NCBI GenBank assembly: GCA_963926355.1
Contig: CAWUWW010000004.1
Location: 1-64,000 of the forward strand
Reading direction: 5' to 3'
Length of the DNA stretch: 64,000 nt
DNA from: SCGC-AAA076-P13 sp963926355
GTDB taxonomy: Bacteria > Pseudomonadota > Gammaproteobacteria > Magnimaribacterales > D2472
Of this stretch, positions 52,964-61,562 are shown one piece after another. The notes under the pieces are model-generated. The model searched no databases, had not been told where the DNA came from, and saw nothing but the letters and a program-made list of their open reading frames with translations. How positions within the stretch are numbered: the first letter of the stretch is position 1; every line of letters begins with the position of its first letter. Made by a program: the position numbers and the translations under genes.

Positions 52964-53003
52964 GAAAAGTAAATTAAGAAACTAAAAAAATTTTAAATTC
53001 ATA

Positions 53004-53966
53004 TTAAAAATTAAACTCAAAACCAATTGAAAAAATACCTATATCTGAATTTTCCAGGTCTTTATTTAACTTCGATAGGGTTGTAAAAACCTTCATCACA
53101 TTATTTATCTTATAGTTATAGCCAATTGATTTTTGCCTTCCTCCTTCAATTTTCATATCAGAAACACTATTTTGAATCTTCAAAGAACCTTTACTAGACA
53201 ACTTATGATCAAGACTTACTAAATGCCCGCTATCATTTTTATTTGAATTAATATGTTTTGAATTCTGGAACATAAATCCTATGGTTGTTTTGTTTATGGG
53301 AATTAATAAAGAGACCCGTTTGCTGTCATAACCCTTAGCACCTGAGTCTATTGCAAATGAAGATTTTACAATCTTACCAGAGTAATCAAATGAAATTGAT
53401 TGATAGGAAATATCAGATTGCCCGATCTTATTAACAGTAATTGTAAAGTCTTTAAAAAATTTAGGGGTTGTATAGCCAACGAGATCATTCATTCTGCTTT
53501 CGCCATGAAATAGTTTCTTAATATCTGAGCTAGTATCATTAAATAAATCAATTTTTAATTGAGCTTCTTTAAAAGCTGTATCATGCGTTCCTATAAAAAA
53601 ATTCCCAAAATTTCCTGATAAACCAATAAAAGTATTTCTTTGCTTTAGTACCTTATCTCCATCGGCCTTACCGTCAGTAGGGTCAATTTCATTTTCAATT
53701 TGAAAGGAGAACTCTAAAGTATCTGATAGTTTTAATGAAGACTTAAAGCCAATTCTTGATGCATTATTGATAGTTTCATTTTTTATTTTTGAGTTTTGTT
53801 TTATTGCAGCCAAGTCCATATTTAACTTGCCATAAATAGAGCTTTCAGCGCTTGAAAGGCCGCTAAAAAATAAGACGCTAATTAGGATGCTTAGCTTACT
53901 AATTCGAGATTTATTTGTTGCAAAAGCGATACATAAATTCACATAATATTGATTAAAAAGTTTCAT
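53004..53966 (-). CDS. Outer membrane porin (general porin-like)
   Basis: A 320-aa beta-barrel protein. The signal peptide region contains ISVLFFSGLSSAES after an unusually long N-terminus (about 40 residues); a start farther downstream is not available as ATG. The mature start SIYGKLNMDLAAI and early RIGFKSSLKLSDTLEFSFQIENE, RNTFIGLSGNFGNFFIGTHDTAF are typical of proteobacterial porins, as is the C-terminal strand IFSIGFEFNF ending in Phe. Substrate selectivity unknown. A weak Pho-box-like site 100-118 bp upstream raises a PhoE-like role as a possibility only. Confidence 0.8.
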   Translation of the reverse strand: MKLFNQYYVNLCIAFATNKSRISKLSILISVLFFSGLSSAESSIYGKLNMDLAAIKQNSKIKNETINNASRIGFKSSLKLSDTLEFSFQIENEIDPTDGKADGDKVLKQRNTFIGLSGNFGNFFIGTHDTAFKEAQLKIDLFNDTSSDIKKLFHGESRMNDLVGYTTPKFFKDFTITVNKIGQSDISYQSISFDYSGKIVKSSFAIDSGAKGYDSKRVSLLIPINKTTIGFMFQNSKHINSNKNDSGHLVSLDHKLSSKGSLKIQNSVSDMKIEGGRQKSIGYNYKINNVMKVFTTLSKLNKDLENSDIGIFSIGFEFNF

Positions 53967-54066
53967 TGAATAGTTAAATTAGTACATATTAAATACAAAG
54001 TAATTAAAACATATATACCCTATTTATATTATGTAAATACTTAGTATTAACATAAATATAACTAGT

Positions 54067-54084
54067 TAGACACAGCGTTGTAAC
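54067..54084. promoter_or_regulatory. Weak Pho-box-like element
   Basis: Plus strand TAGACAC-AGCG-TTGTAAC shares 14 of 18 bases with the box at 21140. On the minus strand, toward the porin, the same bases read TTGTTAC-AACG-CTGTGTC followed after 8 bp by TATATT. Each reading has two mismatches in one half-site, so this is tentative. The rest of 53967-54087 is AT-rich with no other feature seen. Confidence 0.3.
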
Positions 54085-54087
54085 AAT

Positions 54088-54237
54088 ATGAATAAAAAAG
54101 ACTCTCAGCTATTAATAAAAATTAATGCTGATACAAAAAAAGAATTTATAAATATATGCGAAGACCTTGATAGCAATGCATCAAGAGAAATTAGATTATT
54201 TATTAAAGACTTTATAAAAAACAATACAAAAGAATAA
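54088..54237 (+). CDS. Small ribbon-helix-helix-like protein (49 aa)
   Basis: A 49-codon frame. The product begins MNKKDSQLLIKINADTKKEF, continues with ICEDLDSNASREIR and a basic helix ending KDFIKNN. The pattern of a short beta-strand (QLLIKIN) followed by two helices with xxNASRExRxFI resembles ribbon-helix-helix DNA-binding proteins such as ParD/RelB-like antitoxins. No toxin gene is adjacent, so a free-standing repressor is more likely. No clear ribosome binding site; a Pho-box-like site overlaps its upstream region. The 60-bp tail to the epoxide hydrolase holds a GTAGGT/ACCTAC pair with a long loop, not a convincing terminator. Confidence 0.5.
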   Translation: MNKKDSQLLIKINADTKKEFINICEDLDSNASREIRLFIKDFIKNNTKE

Positions 54238-54297
54238 TTGCACGCATCCTTTGGTAGGTATTTTTAGTACTTATGTTTAAAAGACCTACTAAATAAA

Positions 54298-55416
54298 TTA
54301 TATCTCTAGTTTCTCAATAAAACTTATTATATCTTTTGCCAGAACTTCTGGTTTTTCAAAGGCTGCAAAGTGACCTCCATCGTATTCATTCCACTGAACA
54401 ATGTTATAAATATTTTCTGCCCAGACGCGAGGCGGAAGCATGATATCTCTTTTAAAAATAGCTCCAGCCATTGGCTGTGAAATGCTATTAAAAGAAAATC
54501 CAAAATCACCATTCTCTTTATATAGCCTAGCTGAAGAAGTGATTGATTGTGTGAACCAGTAAAGAGAAATAACACTTAAAACCTCATCATTAGTTACTAC
54601 TAATTTATTATCACTACCCTCAAACCATCCATAAAATTTTTCAGATATCCAAGCAGCTAGACCTATTGGAGAGTCATTTAATCCATACCCTACAGTCTGT
54701 GGTTTTGTTTTTTGAATTTCATAATACCCAAAGCCCTGTGTTTTATATTTTTCATAATTTTCTAGCATTTTTAATTCCATTGAGGTCACTCCCTCCATAG
54801 GGTTTTTTCCTCCTGGAGGGAATGCTATGACTAGATTTAAATGTATCCCTATGCAGTTATCTGGGTATAGTTCTGCCATCCATTTACTAACGGTAGATCC
54901 CCAATCACCTCCTTGCACAATATATTTATTGTAACTAAGGGCTGTCATAAGCTCGTGCTGTATTTTTGCAATACTCTCTGAATTCATCCCAGTTTCTTTC
55001 GGCTTGTCTGAAAACCCAAACCCTGGAAGTGAAGGGCATATTATATCTAAGGGTACTTTTGATTGCTTTCGTAACGCCGGTATAATTTTTAAAAACTCTT
55101 GAATACTCCCAGGCCATCCATGAGTCATCATTAATGGAACTGCACCTTCTTTGTCTGATTTTGAGTGAAGGTAATGTATTTTTAATCCAGAGGCTGATGT
55201 AAATTTATAGCTCCCAACTTCGTTTAGCTTTTCTTCGTGATACCTCCAATTGAATTCATCTAGCCAATACTCCGAGAGATCTTTTAGAAAATTAAGACTG
55301 GTTCCATGCGACCATGTTTTATTATTAATTTCATCTGGCCACCTTGTAAGTCTTATTCTTTGCTTTAGATCATCAATCTCTTTATCGTTTACATGGATGT
55401 AAAATTTTTCAATCAT
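54298..55416 (-). CDS. Epoxide hydrolase (EHN-type alpha/beta hydrolase)
   Basis: A 372-aa enzyme related to microsomal/juvenile-hormone epoxide hydrolases. The N-terminal EHN region (KQRIRLTRWPDEI, WRYHEEKLNE) is followed by the alpha/beta core: oxyanion motif THGWPGS, LPGFGFSDKP, nucleophile Asp171 in QGGDWGST, and the C-terminal His in YDGGHFAAFEKPE. Cytoplasmic; converts epoxides to diols, possibly for detoxification. Substrate unknown. No operon partner. Confidence 0.9.
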   Translation of the reverse strand: MIEKFYIHVNDKEIDDLKQRIRLTRWPDEINNKTWSHGTSLNFLKDLSEYWLDEFNWRYHEEKLNEVGSYKFTSASGLKIHYLHSKSDKEGAVPLMMTHGWPGSIQEFLKIIPALRKQSKVPLDIICPSLPGFGFSDKPKETGMNSESIAKIQHELMTALSYNKYIVQGGDWGSTVSKWMAELYPDNCIGIHLNLVIAFPPGGKNPMEGVTSMELKMLENYEKYKTQGFGYYEIQKTKPQTVGYGLNDSPIGLAAWISEKFYGWFEGSDNKLVVTNDEVLSVISLYWFTQSITSSARLYKENGDFGFSFNSISQPMAGAIFKRDIMLPPRVWAENIYNIVQWNEYDGGHFAAFEKPEVLAKDIISFIEKLEI

Positions 55417-55505
55417 AACTGCCTAGTTTTAATAGTATTGTGAAACCATCAGTTAAGCATATAAATAAAGTAAAATATAAACAATAGACTAACTAACTAA
55501 TTCTG

Positions 55506-56009
55506 ATGTTTGAAAGAATTGAACTTTATATAAATACGAATGCTGAGCATGTGTGGCTCGTAATTCTTTTATTTGCTTTTATAGAGGCATTTTTCATGTC
55601 TGGAATTATCATGTCCAGCGCTATTTTATTTTCAATATGCATCTTTGTTTATAACGCTGAGCTAATGTCTATATTTACGATTGTTCCCCTTGCTATTATT
55701 GGCGCACATTTTGGCGATATGGGAAGTTTTCTTTGCGGTAAAACAATTGGACCTCAGCTACTAACATCAAAACCTTTAGTTAAAAGACAAAAAACCATCA
55801 CTAGGGCGCAAAAATTTTTAGATAAAACAGGTCCATTTACCGTGCTTTTTGGGAGATTTATTCCAGCCTTAAGACCGGTAGTTCCATTTTTACTTGGAAT
55901 TTCTGATCTAAAAACTGTAAGATTTTATATTGCTGATGTTATCGCATGTATTTGTTGGGGTATAGCATTAGGTTTTCTAGTAACTAGTTTGGGAACATTT
56001 TTTGGATAA
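55506..56009 (+). CDS. DedA family membrane protein
   Basis: A 167-aa inner-membrane protein of the DedA (SNARE-associated/VTT) family: IEAFFMSGIIMSSAILFS, GAHFGDMGSFLCGKTIG, and the signature FGRFIPALRPVVPFLLGIS with the conserved Arg residues. DedA proteins act in lipid carrier recycling and membrane homeostasis. Shorter than E. coli DedA (about 220 aa). First of a three-gene run with the next small membrane protein and a HIT protein. Confidence 0.88.
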   Translation: MFERIELYINTNAEHVWLVILLFAFIEAFFMSGIIMSSAILFSICIFVYNAELMSIFTIVPLAIIGAHFGDMGSFLCGKTIGPQLLTSKPLVKRQKTITRAQKFLDKTGPFTVLFGRFIPALRPVVPFLLGISDLKTVRFYIADVIACICWGIALGFLVTSLGTFFG

Positions 56010-56015
56010 TTTAGT

Positions 56016-56201
56016 ATGTTAAATATATTTATTTTGGTTGTTAGCTCTATTGCTTTGCTTTATCTCTTATTGCAATTAGTTAAAGTTAAAAAACAAGGCA
56101 AGCTTCTGCAAACTTTACGCGATCTTTTAATTATATTGCTTGCTCTTTTAATGACAGCGGCAATTTTTTATATAGGTTTTAGATTTTTTAAAGCTTTCTA
56201 A
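56016..56201 (+). CDS. Small two-helix membrane protein (61 aa)
   Basis: A 61-aa protein with helices about 2-22 and 37-58 separated by a basic loop (KVKKQGKLLQTLRD). It starts 6 bp after the DedA stop and ends 3 bp before the HIT gene, so it is clearly part of that operon. No family recognised. Confidence 0.65.
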   Translation: MLNIFILVVSSIALLYLLLQLVKVKKQGKLLQTLRDLLIILLALLMTAAIFYIGFRFFKAF

Positions 56202-56204
56202 TAA

Positions 56205-56546
56205 ATGTCAGAAACATTATTTGAGAAGATAATTAATAGAGATATTCCATCTGATATTATCTATGAGGATGATATGTCAATTGTTATAAATGATATTCAG
56301 CCTCAAGCTCCAGTTCATCTTTTAATAATTCCAAAAAAAGTTATACCAAAACTATCAGATTCTACTGAAGATGATAGGGACCTTTTAGGTCACTTAATGC
56401 TGGTTGCCAATAAAGTTGCTAAAGAATTGCAGCTTGATGATACTTTTAGAATTATTGTTAATAACGGCGCTAAAGCAGGTCAAAGTGTTTTTCACCTTCA
56501 CCTGCATCTACTTTCAGGCCGCTCTTTGCAATGGCCTCCTGGCTAA
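56205..56546 (+). CDS. HIT family protein (HinT-like purine nucleoside phosphoramidase)
   Basis: A 113-aa HIT protein. The start FEKIINRDIPSDIIYEDD, PVHLLIIPKKVIPKLSD and the histidine triad FHLHLHLLSGR with NNGAKAGQSV match HinT. It likely hydrolyses AMP-NH2 and aminoacyl-adenylates. Its stop overlaps the stop of a small convergent ORF. Confidence 0.92.
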   Translation: MSETLFEKIINRDIPSDIIYEDDMSIVINDIQPQAPVHLLIIPKKVIPKLSDSTEDDRDLLGHLMLVANKVAKELQLDDTFRIIVNNGAKAGQSVFHLHLHLLSGRSLQWPPG

Positions 56547-56641
56547 TAAAATATATAAGCTCCAAGACCAAGCAAGAACACCACAAAACCTATACTTATA
56601 ACAAAGTAAGCACCTTGCTTTATTGTTGAACTATCATCCAT
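56543..56641 (-). CDS. Small membrane ORF (32 aa) with strong ribosome binding site
   Basis: A 32-codon frame with an excellent Shine-Dalgarno (GGGAGGAG, 7 bp before the ATG). The product begins MDDSSTIKQGAYFVISIG, then a single hydrophobic helix to the C-terminus (GLGAYIFY). The acidic N-terminus and one helix suggest a small membrane subunit or regulator. Its stop TAG interlocks with the HIT stop. The remaining spacer to 56740 shows nothing else. Confidence 0.55.
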   Translation of the reverse strand: MDDSSTIKQGAYFVISIGFVVFLLGLGAYIFY

Positions 56642-56739
56642 AATTTCTCCTCCCTTTAAAAAATATACCAAAAAATAAAGCATTTTCAAGCTTATTTTTA
56701 ATATAGAATAAGTAATCAATTAATTTAGATTACTGTCAA

Positions 56740-57993
56740 TTGGATAACCCATCAAATATTTTTAATAAAACAGTAAAGTCATGGATTGCTTACGATGTTG
56801 GAAATTCAGCTTTTGCTACAACCGTAGTTGCTGGTTTTTTTCCTGTTTTTTACCTCCAATATTGGGCAGGTGATCTTGATATGGCAGAGGCAACTGTTTA
56901 TAAAACATGGGCTTTAGCAATTTGCAATGCCATGGTTTTATTTACCGCTCCTATGATTGGAGCTATTACAGATATTAATAACTCTACAAAGAAATCACTT
57001 GTACTATTCACTATTGTTGGAGCATTTTTTGTTTCTTTACTCTCAGTTCTAGATTATGGATCCTGGTTATATGCTCTAGTATTTTTTGCTATTGCCAATT
57101 ATTGTTTTTCAGTTAGCCAGATTCCGTATGACAAAATATTAACTAAGATTACAACCCAAGATAAATTATCAATAATTTCCAATCAAGGATATGCATGGGG
57201 TTATTTAGGGGGAGGCTTCCTCTTTCTTATCAATGCTTTAATGTTTTTATTTTGGGAAAAGATTGGTTTAAGCTCATCTGAAGATGCAATTAAAATTTCA
57301 TTTTTAATGGTTTCAGTTTGGTGGTTTGCATTCATGCTTCCAATAAAGAAAAACTTTTCAGAAAAAATAATACCTTATAGCAAAACCTCTTTAGTAAAAG
57401 ATGCATTCAAAAATATTATTAATACCATCAGATCAATATCAAAATATAAAAATGCCTCCATATTTCTATTGGCTTTTTTCTTATTTATTGATGGCGCTCA
57501 TACTGTAATTTATCTGGCAGCTGATTTTGCACTTAATGTTGGCCTTAAAGCGACCGATGTTATTCCAGCATTAATATTAGTTCAATTTGTTGCATTTCCT
57601 GCAACTCTATTATGGGGAATTGTTGCAGATCGTTATGGAGATAAACCTGTTCTCTATATAACAATTATTTCATATGTATTCATAATTGCATTTAGCACAA
57701 CTCTTACATCAGCTTTTGAATTCTATATTCTTGCTGCATGGGTAGGCAGCGTGCAGGGTGGCATTCAGGGTAGCTCAAGAGGCTTGTTTGGAAAATTAAT
57801 ACCCAATGACAAAGCGGGTGAGTTTTTTGGTCTATACAATGTTCTTGGGAGGGCTGGAGCTATCCTTGGTCCTCTTATGGTTGGGACCTTATTAGCTATA
57901 TATGGTGATGTAAAAATTGCCCTTGTGCCAATAGCTATCCTATTTATTCTTGGTGGCTTGCTTTTAACCAGAGTTGATAATGAAACTTCTTAG
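56740..57993 (+). CDS. UMF1-family MFS transporter (Atg22-like)
   Basis: A 417-aa MFS-type protein with 12 helices. The opening WIAYDVGNSAFATTVVAGFFPVFYLQYWA is the hallmark of the UMF1/Atg22-like group, and GRAGAILGPLMVGTLL lies in the second half. Substrate unknown; family members are linked to amino acid efflux. The start is TTG at 56740, without a Shine-Dalgarno; no upstream ATG fits and the next internal Met would remove helix 1. Confidence 0.85.
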   Translation: MDNPSNIFNKTVKSWIAYDVGNSAFATTVVAGFFPVFYLQYWAGDLDMAEATVYKTWALAICNAMVLFTAPMIGAITDINNSTKKSLVLFTIVGAFFVSLLSVLDYGSWLYALVFFAIANYCFSVSQIPYDKILTKITTQDKLSIISNQGYAWGYLGGGFLFLINALMFLFWEKIGLSSSEDAIKISFLMVSVWWFAFMLPIKKNFSEKIIPYSKTSLVKDAFKNIINTIRSISKYKNASIFLLAFFLFIDGAHTVIYLAADFALNVGLKATDVIPALILVQFVAFPATLLWGIVADRYGDKPVLYITIISYVFIIAFSTTLTSAFEFYILAAWVGSVQGGIQGSSRGLFGKLIPNDKAGEFFGLYNVLGRAGAILGPLMVGTLLAIYGDVKIALVPIAILFILGGLLLTRVDNETS

Positions 57994-58174
57994 CAAAGAG
58001 TCAATAATTTTTTATAGTATTTTAGGTGCAATTACCGGATTTATACTAGCCCCTTTTATTAGGAGTTTGATGGACTTCTCAACCCCAGTAGAAATTATTA
58101 TTACAAGTTGTTTTATTATTCCAATCTACATAATTGCGAAAAAGATTTTACTAAAATTTGTAATTAAAAATTAA
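57980..58174 (+). CDS. Small two-helix membrane protein (64 aa)
   Basis: ATG 57980 (MKLLSKESIIFYSILGAITG) or 57974 begins within the end of the transporter gene. Two hydrophobic segments, then a basic tail (KKILLKFVIKN). No family recognised; translational overlap implies cotranscription with the UMF1 transporter. Its stop interlocks with the GDPD stop (58171-58174). Confidence 0.55.
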   Translation: MKLLSKESIIFYSILGAITGFILAPFIRSLMDFSTPVEIIITSCFIIPIYIIAKKILLKFVIKN

Positions 58175-58902
58175 CTATTAAGCGCTTCGATAAGTAGTTT
58201 TGGTTTGTCAGTGATTATCCCGTCAACATTTAAATCAATCAGCTTTTTAAATGTCTTGTTATCGTTAATGGTCCAAACTATTATTTTAAGACCCCTGCTA
58301 TGAGCAAAATTCACAAACCTTTTAGTGACCAACTTAAGACCATATTGATATATAGGAATCTGAAGACAGTCGCCTTGTATGGGTTTCTTATATAAACCAA
58401 AGCTTGCGAGCAATAATCTTAAGATCTCTTTAGGACCCATTGATATACATATATTTGAATTAATATTTCTAATTCTTTCAAGTCTTTCACTATTAAAGCT
58501 AGCAATACAAACTCTATCTTCTGCATTAAGTTTAGTAATTATATTAAGGGCAGGTATTGCGACCTCATCTGTTTTTACATCAATCTGAAAAAAAAGATCT
58601 GGAAACTGAGTGAGGGCGTCTTCAAGCTTTGGAATTGAATGTGTGTCAAATATCTTTATGCTATCAATATCCTGACTACTCAATGAACTAAAGATAATAT
58701 CATCACCAAGAATTCTCTTTAGAGATTCATCATGAAATATATAAGGAATACCATCAGATGATATCTGTACATCTGTTTCAATGTACTTACAGCCAATAGA
58801 TTTTGAGTATTCAAATGAGTGAAGGGTGTTCTCATAAGACTCAATAGAGCCACCTCTATGGGCAAGAACAGCTAGTCCTGAATAATCTAGATATCTTTTC
58901 AT
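58171..58902 (-). CDS. Glycerophosphodiester phosphodiesterase
   Basis: A 243-aa GDPD-family enzyme releasing glycerol 3-phosphate from deacylated phospholipids. Motifs LAHRGGSIESYENTLHSF (HRG and Glu), YIETDVQISSDGIPYIFHDE (ExD, HD) and IVWTINDNKTFKKLIDLNVDGIITDKP are complete. No signal peptide, so cytoplasmic like UgpQ. No Pho box is seen in the 64-bp divergent spacer. Confidence 0.92.
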   Translation of the reverse strand: MKRYLDYSGLAVLAHRGGSIESYENTLHSFEYSKSIGCKYIETDVQISSDGIPYIFHDESLKRILGDDIIFSSLSSQDIDSIKIFDTHSIPKLEDALTQFPDLFFQIDVKTDEVAIPALNIITKLNAEDRVCIASFNSERLERIRNINSNICISMGPKEILRLLLASFGLYKKPIQGDCLQIPIYQYGLKLVTKRFVNFAHSRGLKIIVWTINDNKTFKKLIDLNVDGIITDKPKLLIEALNS

Positions 58903-58966
58903 GTGTCGTTATTGTATACATTATTGAGGTAAAATAAATATACGTTAATTTCATATTTATAATTTT

Positions 58967-60076
58967 GTGAGCAAGTTTGATTCCATAAGACCTTACTATG
59001 ATAATGAGGTAAATGATGTTTTAAAAAGTTTGGCAGTAGATCCAAATGTTATAAATGCTGTTCTATCTTTTGGTGGGTATCAGGTTATAAAAAAACTCCC
59101 ATTTGCATCAAGTATGATCTCCTTTTTATTAAAAAATAAAATTAAAAATATTAATTCAATTAAATCTTACCAAGATTTTTTTAAAGTTTTGGTCTCAGGA
59201 GTTATAGAAAAATCTATAAATAATTTTTCAGTTAGCGGACTTGATAATATAAAAGCTGACTCATCATATCTTTTTATATCAAATCATAGAGACATCACCT
59301 TAGATTCTGCATTATTAAATTTTTCACTCCATGAAAATGGTTTTAAAACTACAAATAATGCAGTCGGTAATAATTTAATGAATGAAAGGTGGGCCTCAGA
59401 CCTCATGAGGCTGAATAAGAGCTTTATTATTGATAGAAGTGATAAGTCAAAAAAGGATATATACAAGAGTCTTCATCTTGCTTCAGAGTTTATTCATAAC
59501 TCTTTGATCGAAAAGAATAATTCAATCTGGATTGCTCAAAAACAAGGAAGATCAAAAGATGGTATAGATTACACAGATCCTTCTGTGTTAAAAATGATCC
59601 ATTTAAATGGTCGAAAAGAAACAACGGAATCTGATTATTTCAATTTATTATCCATAGTTCCAGTATCTATATCTTATGAAAAAGACCCAAATGATCTTTT
59701 AAAGGCCAATGAGTTATATTCACTATCTTGCAATAATGAGTATGTAAAAGATGAGAAGGAGGATTTAAAAAGTATAGCTGATGGAATAATAGGTCAAAAA
59801 GGTAACGTTCATCTTTCAGTAGGGCAGCCTCTACAATTTAATAATTGTAATTATGATGAAATTTCTACCATTATCACCTCTGAGATAAAGTCGTTATATA
59901 AACTGCATTCAACAAATATTGCATCATGCCGTATTCAAGGGATAATAAGCCCAGATAATAATTTTACAGAAGAGGAAATTAATAATTCTGTTAGATATCT
60001 AAAAGACCGAATGCATGCCATGAAAGATGACATGCAGCCTTTTTTCTTAACTCAATATAGTAACCCAACCTTATAA
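58967..60076 (+). CDS. Acyltransferase, PlsC/GPAT-like
   Basis: A 369-aa putative glycerolipid acyltransferase. The block YLFISNHRDITLDSALL resembles the NHxxxxD catalytic region with one extra residue between His and the last Asp; NKSFIIDRSD and IWIAQKQGRSKDG resemble motifs II-III (the latter in place of the usual FPEGTRS). The start is GTG at 58967 without a clear ribosome binding site. Head-to-head with GDPD, suggesting a phospholipid turnover link. Its stop overlaps the amtB2 stop. Confidence 0.68.
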   Translation: MSKFDSIRPYYDNEVNDVLKSLAVDPNVINAVLSFGGYQVIKKLPFASSMISFLLKNKIKNINSIKSYQDFFKVLVSGVIEKSINNFSVSGLDNIKADSSYLFISNHRDITLDSALLNFSLHENGFKTTNNAVGNNLMNERWASDLMRLNKSFIIDRSDKSKKDIYKSLHLASEFIHNSLIEKNNSIWIAQKQGRSKDGIDYTDPSVLKMIHLNGRKETTESDYFNLLSIVPVSISYEKDPNDLLKANELYSLSCNNEYVKDEKEDLKSIADGIIGQKGNVHLSVGQPLQFNNCNYDEISTIITSEIKSLYKLHSTNIASCRIQGIISPDNNFTEEEINNSVRYLKDRMHAMKDDMQPFFLTQYSNPTL

Positions 60077-61354
60077 GTTATAGCCTTGCTCGTTATGCTC
60101 TCTAATATCTAGACCTTCCTCTTCGTCTTCAGAAGAAACTCTTATGTCTATAAAAATATTAATAGCTTTAAGAATTAAATAAGTAGTTATAGCAGTCCAT
60201 GCGCATATAATTAAAACACCTTCTAATTGAATCATTAATTGTGCTATAGCTCCATCTTCTGATATTCCTGCAGCCCCAGATCCTAGGAAGCCCTCAGGAT
60301 TTCCTACAAAACATAACATAATAATTCCTAATATTCCGCCAACACCGTGTACAGGAAATACATCAAGCGAGTCATCAATTTTAAAATACGACTTTACCAA
60401 TTGGGTTGCGTAAAAGCAGACTATTCCAGCCATAAACCCTATTAATAATGCCCCAGCAGGTCCAACAGTTCCTGATGCTGGCGTAATAGTTGCTAATCCA
60501 GCAACCATTCCTGTTGCTATTCCTATTATTGTAGCTTTGCCTGATTTGACCCACTCAATTGCCATCCATGTTATTGCCCCAGTAGCAGCACTTATGTGAG
60601 TAACTAGCATTGCCATTCCGGCTGACCCATCAGCAGCAACTGCACTTCCAGCGTTGAAACCAAACCAACCAACCCAAAGCATAGACGCTCCGATCATAAC
60701 CATTGTTCTGTTATGAGGTGGCATTGGTGTTTGCATAAAGCCTTTTCTTTGACCTAGATATAGCGCGGCAATAAGAGCTCCAATTCCACATGTTGCGTGA
60801 ACTACAAGGCCGCCAGCAAAATCTATGACACCTATATTTGCAAGATATCCACCACCCCAAACCATATGACATGCAGGCAGATAAACAAAGGTAAACCAAA
60901 GTACTGAGAATAAACACATTGACCCAAATTTCATTCTTTCTGCAAATGCCCCTACAACAAGAGCAGGGGTGATAATAGCAAAAGTCATTTGGAATGTTAT
61001 GAATACAGTTTCAGGAAGTGTTCCGCTTATTGAGTCTCTCTCAACACCGTTTAAGAATAGTGCGCTAAAGTCTCCTATTATTAACCCGTCTCCCTTGAAA
61101 GCTAAACTATAACCATAAACAACCCAACAGACTGATATTAAGCATGCTATTGCAAAGCATTGCATAAGAACAGATAAGACATTTTTAGATCTTACAAGTC
61201 CTCCATAGAACAAAGCTAAACCAGGAAGCGTCATGAATAATACTAGTGCGGTTGATGTGAGTATCCATGCAGTATCACCTGAATTCAATTCTTCCCCATA
61301 GCCTAAAGGCGCTATAAGTAGACATAAAAATAAAATTAATCCTTTTTTAAACAT
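60071..61354 (-). CDS. amtB2: Ammonium transporter, signal-peptide type
   Basis: A 427-aa Amt channel. The frame extends to 61393, but ATG 61354 with AGGGGA 7 bp upstream gives the signal peptide MFKKGLILFLCLLIAPLGYG found in E. coli-type AmtB. Channel landmarks: LFYGGLVRSKNVLSV, HMVWGGGYLA, GGLVVHATCGIGALIA with the first pore His, and FPVHGVGGILGII with the second. The C-terminal tail ends GLDIREHNEQGYNL, the GlnK-binding type. It has its own sigma-54 promoter and is separated from amtB1 by a terminator. The suffix 2 is only to separate paralogs here. Confidence 0.93.
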   Translation of the reverse strand: MFKKGLILFLCLLIAPLGYGEELNSGDTAWILTSTALVLFMTLPGLALFYGGLVRSKNVLSVLMQCFAIACLISVCWVVYGYSLAFKGDGLIIGDFSALFLNGVERDSISGTLPETVFITFQMTFAIITPALVVGAFAERMKFGSMCLFSVLWFTFVYLPACHMVWGGGYLANIGVIDFAGGLVVHATCGIGALIAALYLGQRKGFMQTPMPPHNRTMVMIGASMLWVGWFGFNAGSAVAADGSAGMAMLVTHISAATGAITWMAIEWVKSGKATIIGIATGMVAGLATITPASGTVGPAGALLIGFMAGIVCFYATQLVKSYFKIDDSLDVFPVHGVGGILGIIMLCFVGNPEGFLGSGAAGISEDGAIAQLMIQLEGVLIICAWTAITTYLILKAINIFIDIRVSSEDEEEGLDIREHNEQGYNL

Positions 61355-61392
61355 GGTATCCCCTAAAAAAATATGTATATTTACTATATACA

Positions 61393-61408
61393 TGCAATAT
61401 AGATGCCA
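61393..61408 (-). promoter_or_regulatory. Sigma-54 promoter of amtB2
   Basis: On the minus strand TGGCATC-TATA-TTGCA: the GG and GC dinucleotides are exactly 10 bp apart, as required for -24/-12 promoters. Transcription would begin near 61382, 28 bp before the start codon. Confidence 0.75.
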
Positions 61409-61456
61409 ATAAAAAAGCTACATTAATAGTAGTTTAAAGTTTGTTTGAGATAAAAG

Positions 61457-61473
61457 CGCACTGTGAATGTGCA
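61457..61473 (-). promoter_or_regulatory. NtrC-like binding site
   Basis: On the minus strand TGCAC-ATTCACA-GTGCG, matching the NtrC dyad TGCAC-N7-GTGCA in 9 of 10 arm bases. It lies about 50 bp upstream of the sigma-54 element of amtB2, a workable enhancer position though closer than at glnA. Confidence 0.6.
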
Positions 61474-61480
61474 TAAAAGA

Positions 61481-61515
61481 AAAGAGAGCTGTTATTTAGA
61501 ATAACAACTCTCTTT
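61481..61515 (-). terminator. Terminator between amtB1 and amtB2
   Basis: A long stem AAAGAGAG..GTTATT / AATAAC..CTCTCTTT with two unpaired positions and a TAG loop, followed on the minus strand by a T-rich tract (CTTTTCTTTTA). It separates the torF-glnK-amtB1 transcript from amtB2. Confidence 0.75.
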
Positions 61516-61562
61516 AATGGTTTATAGATTAGGAAATATAGGGGGGAACCTAACCAATAAAT

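Noticed and set aside
54088..54237. Toxin-antitoxin module at the RHH-like ORF
   Set aside because: No toxin-sized companion gene adjoins it on either side; the neighbours are a porin and an epoxide hydrolase.
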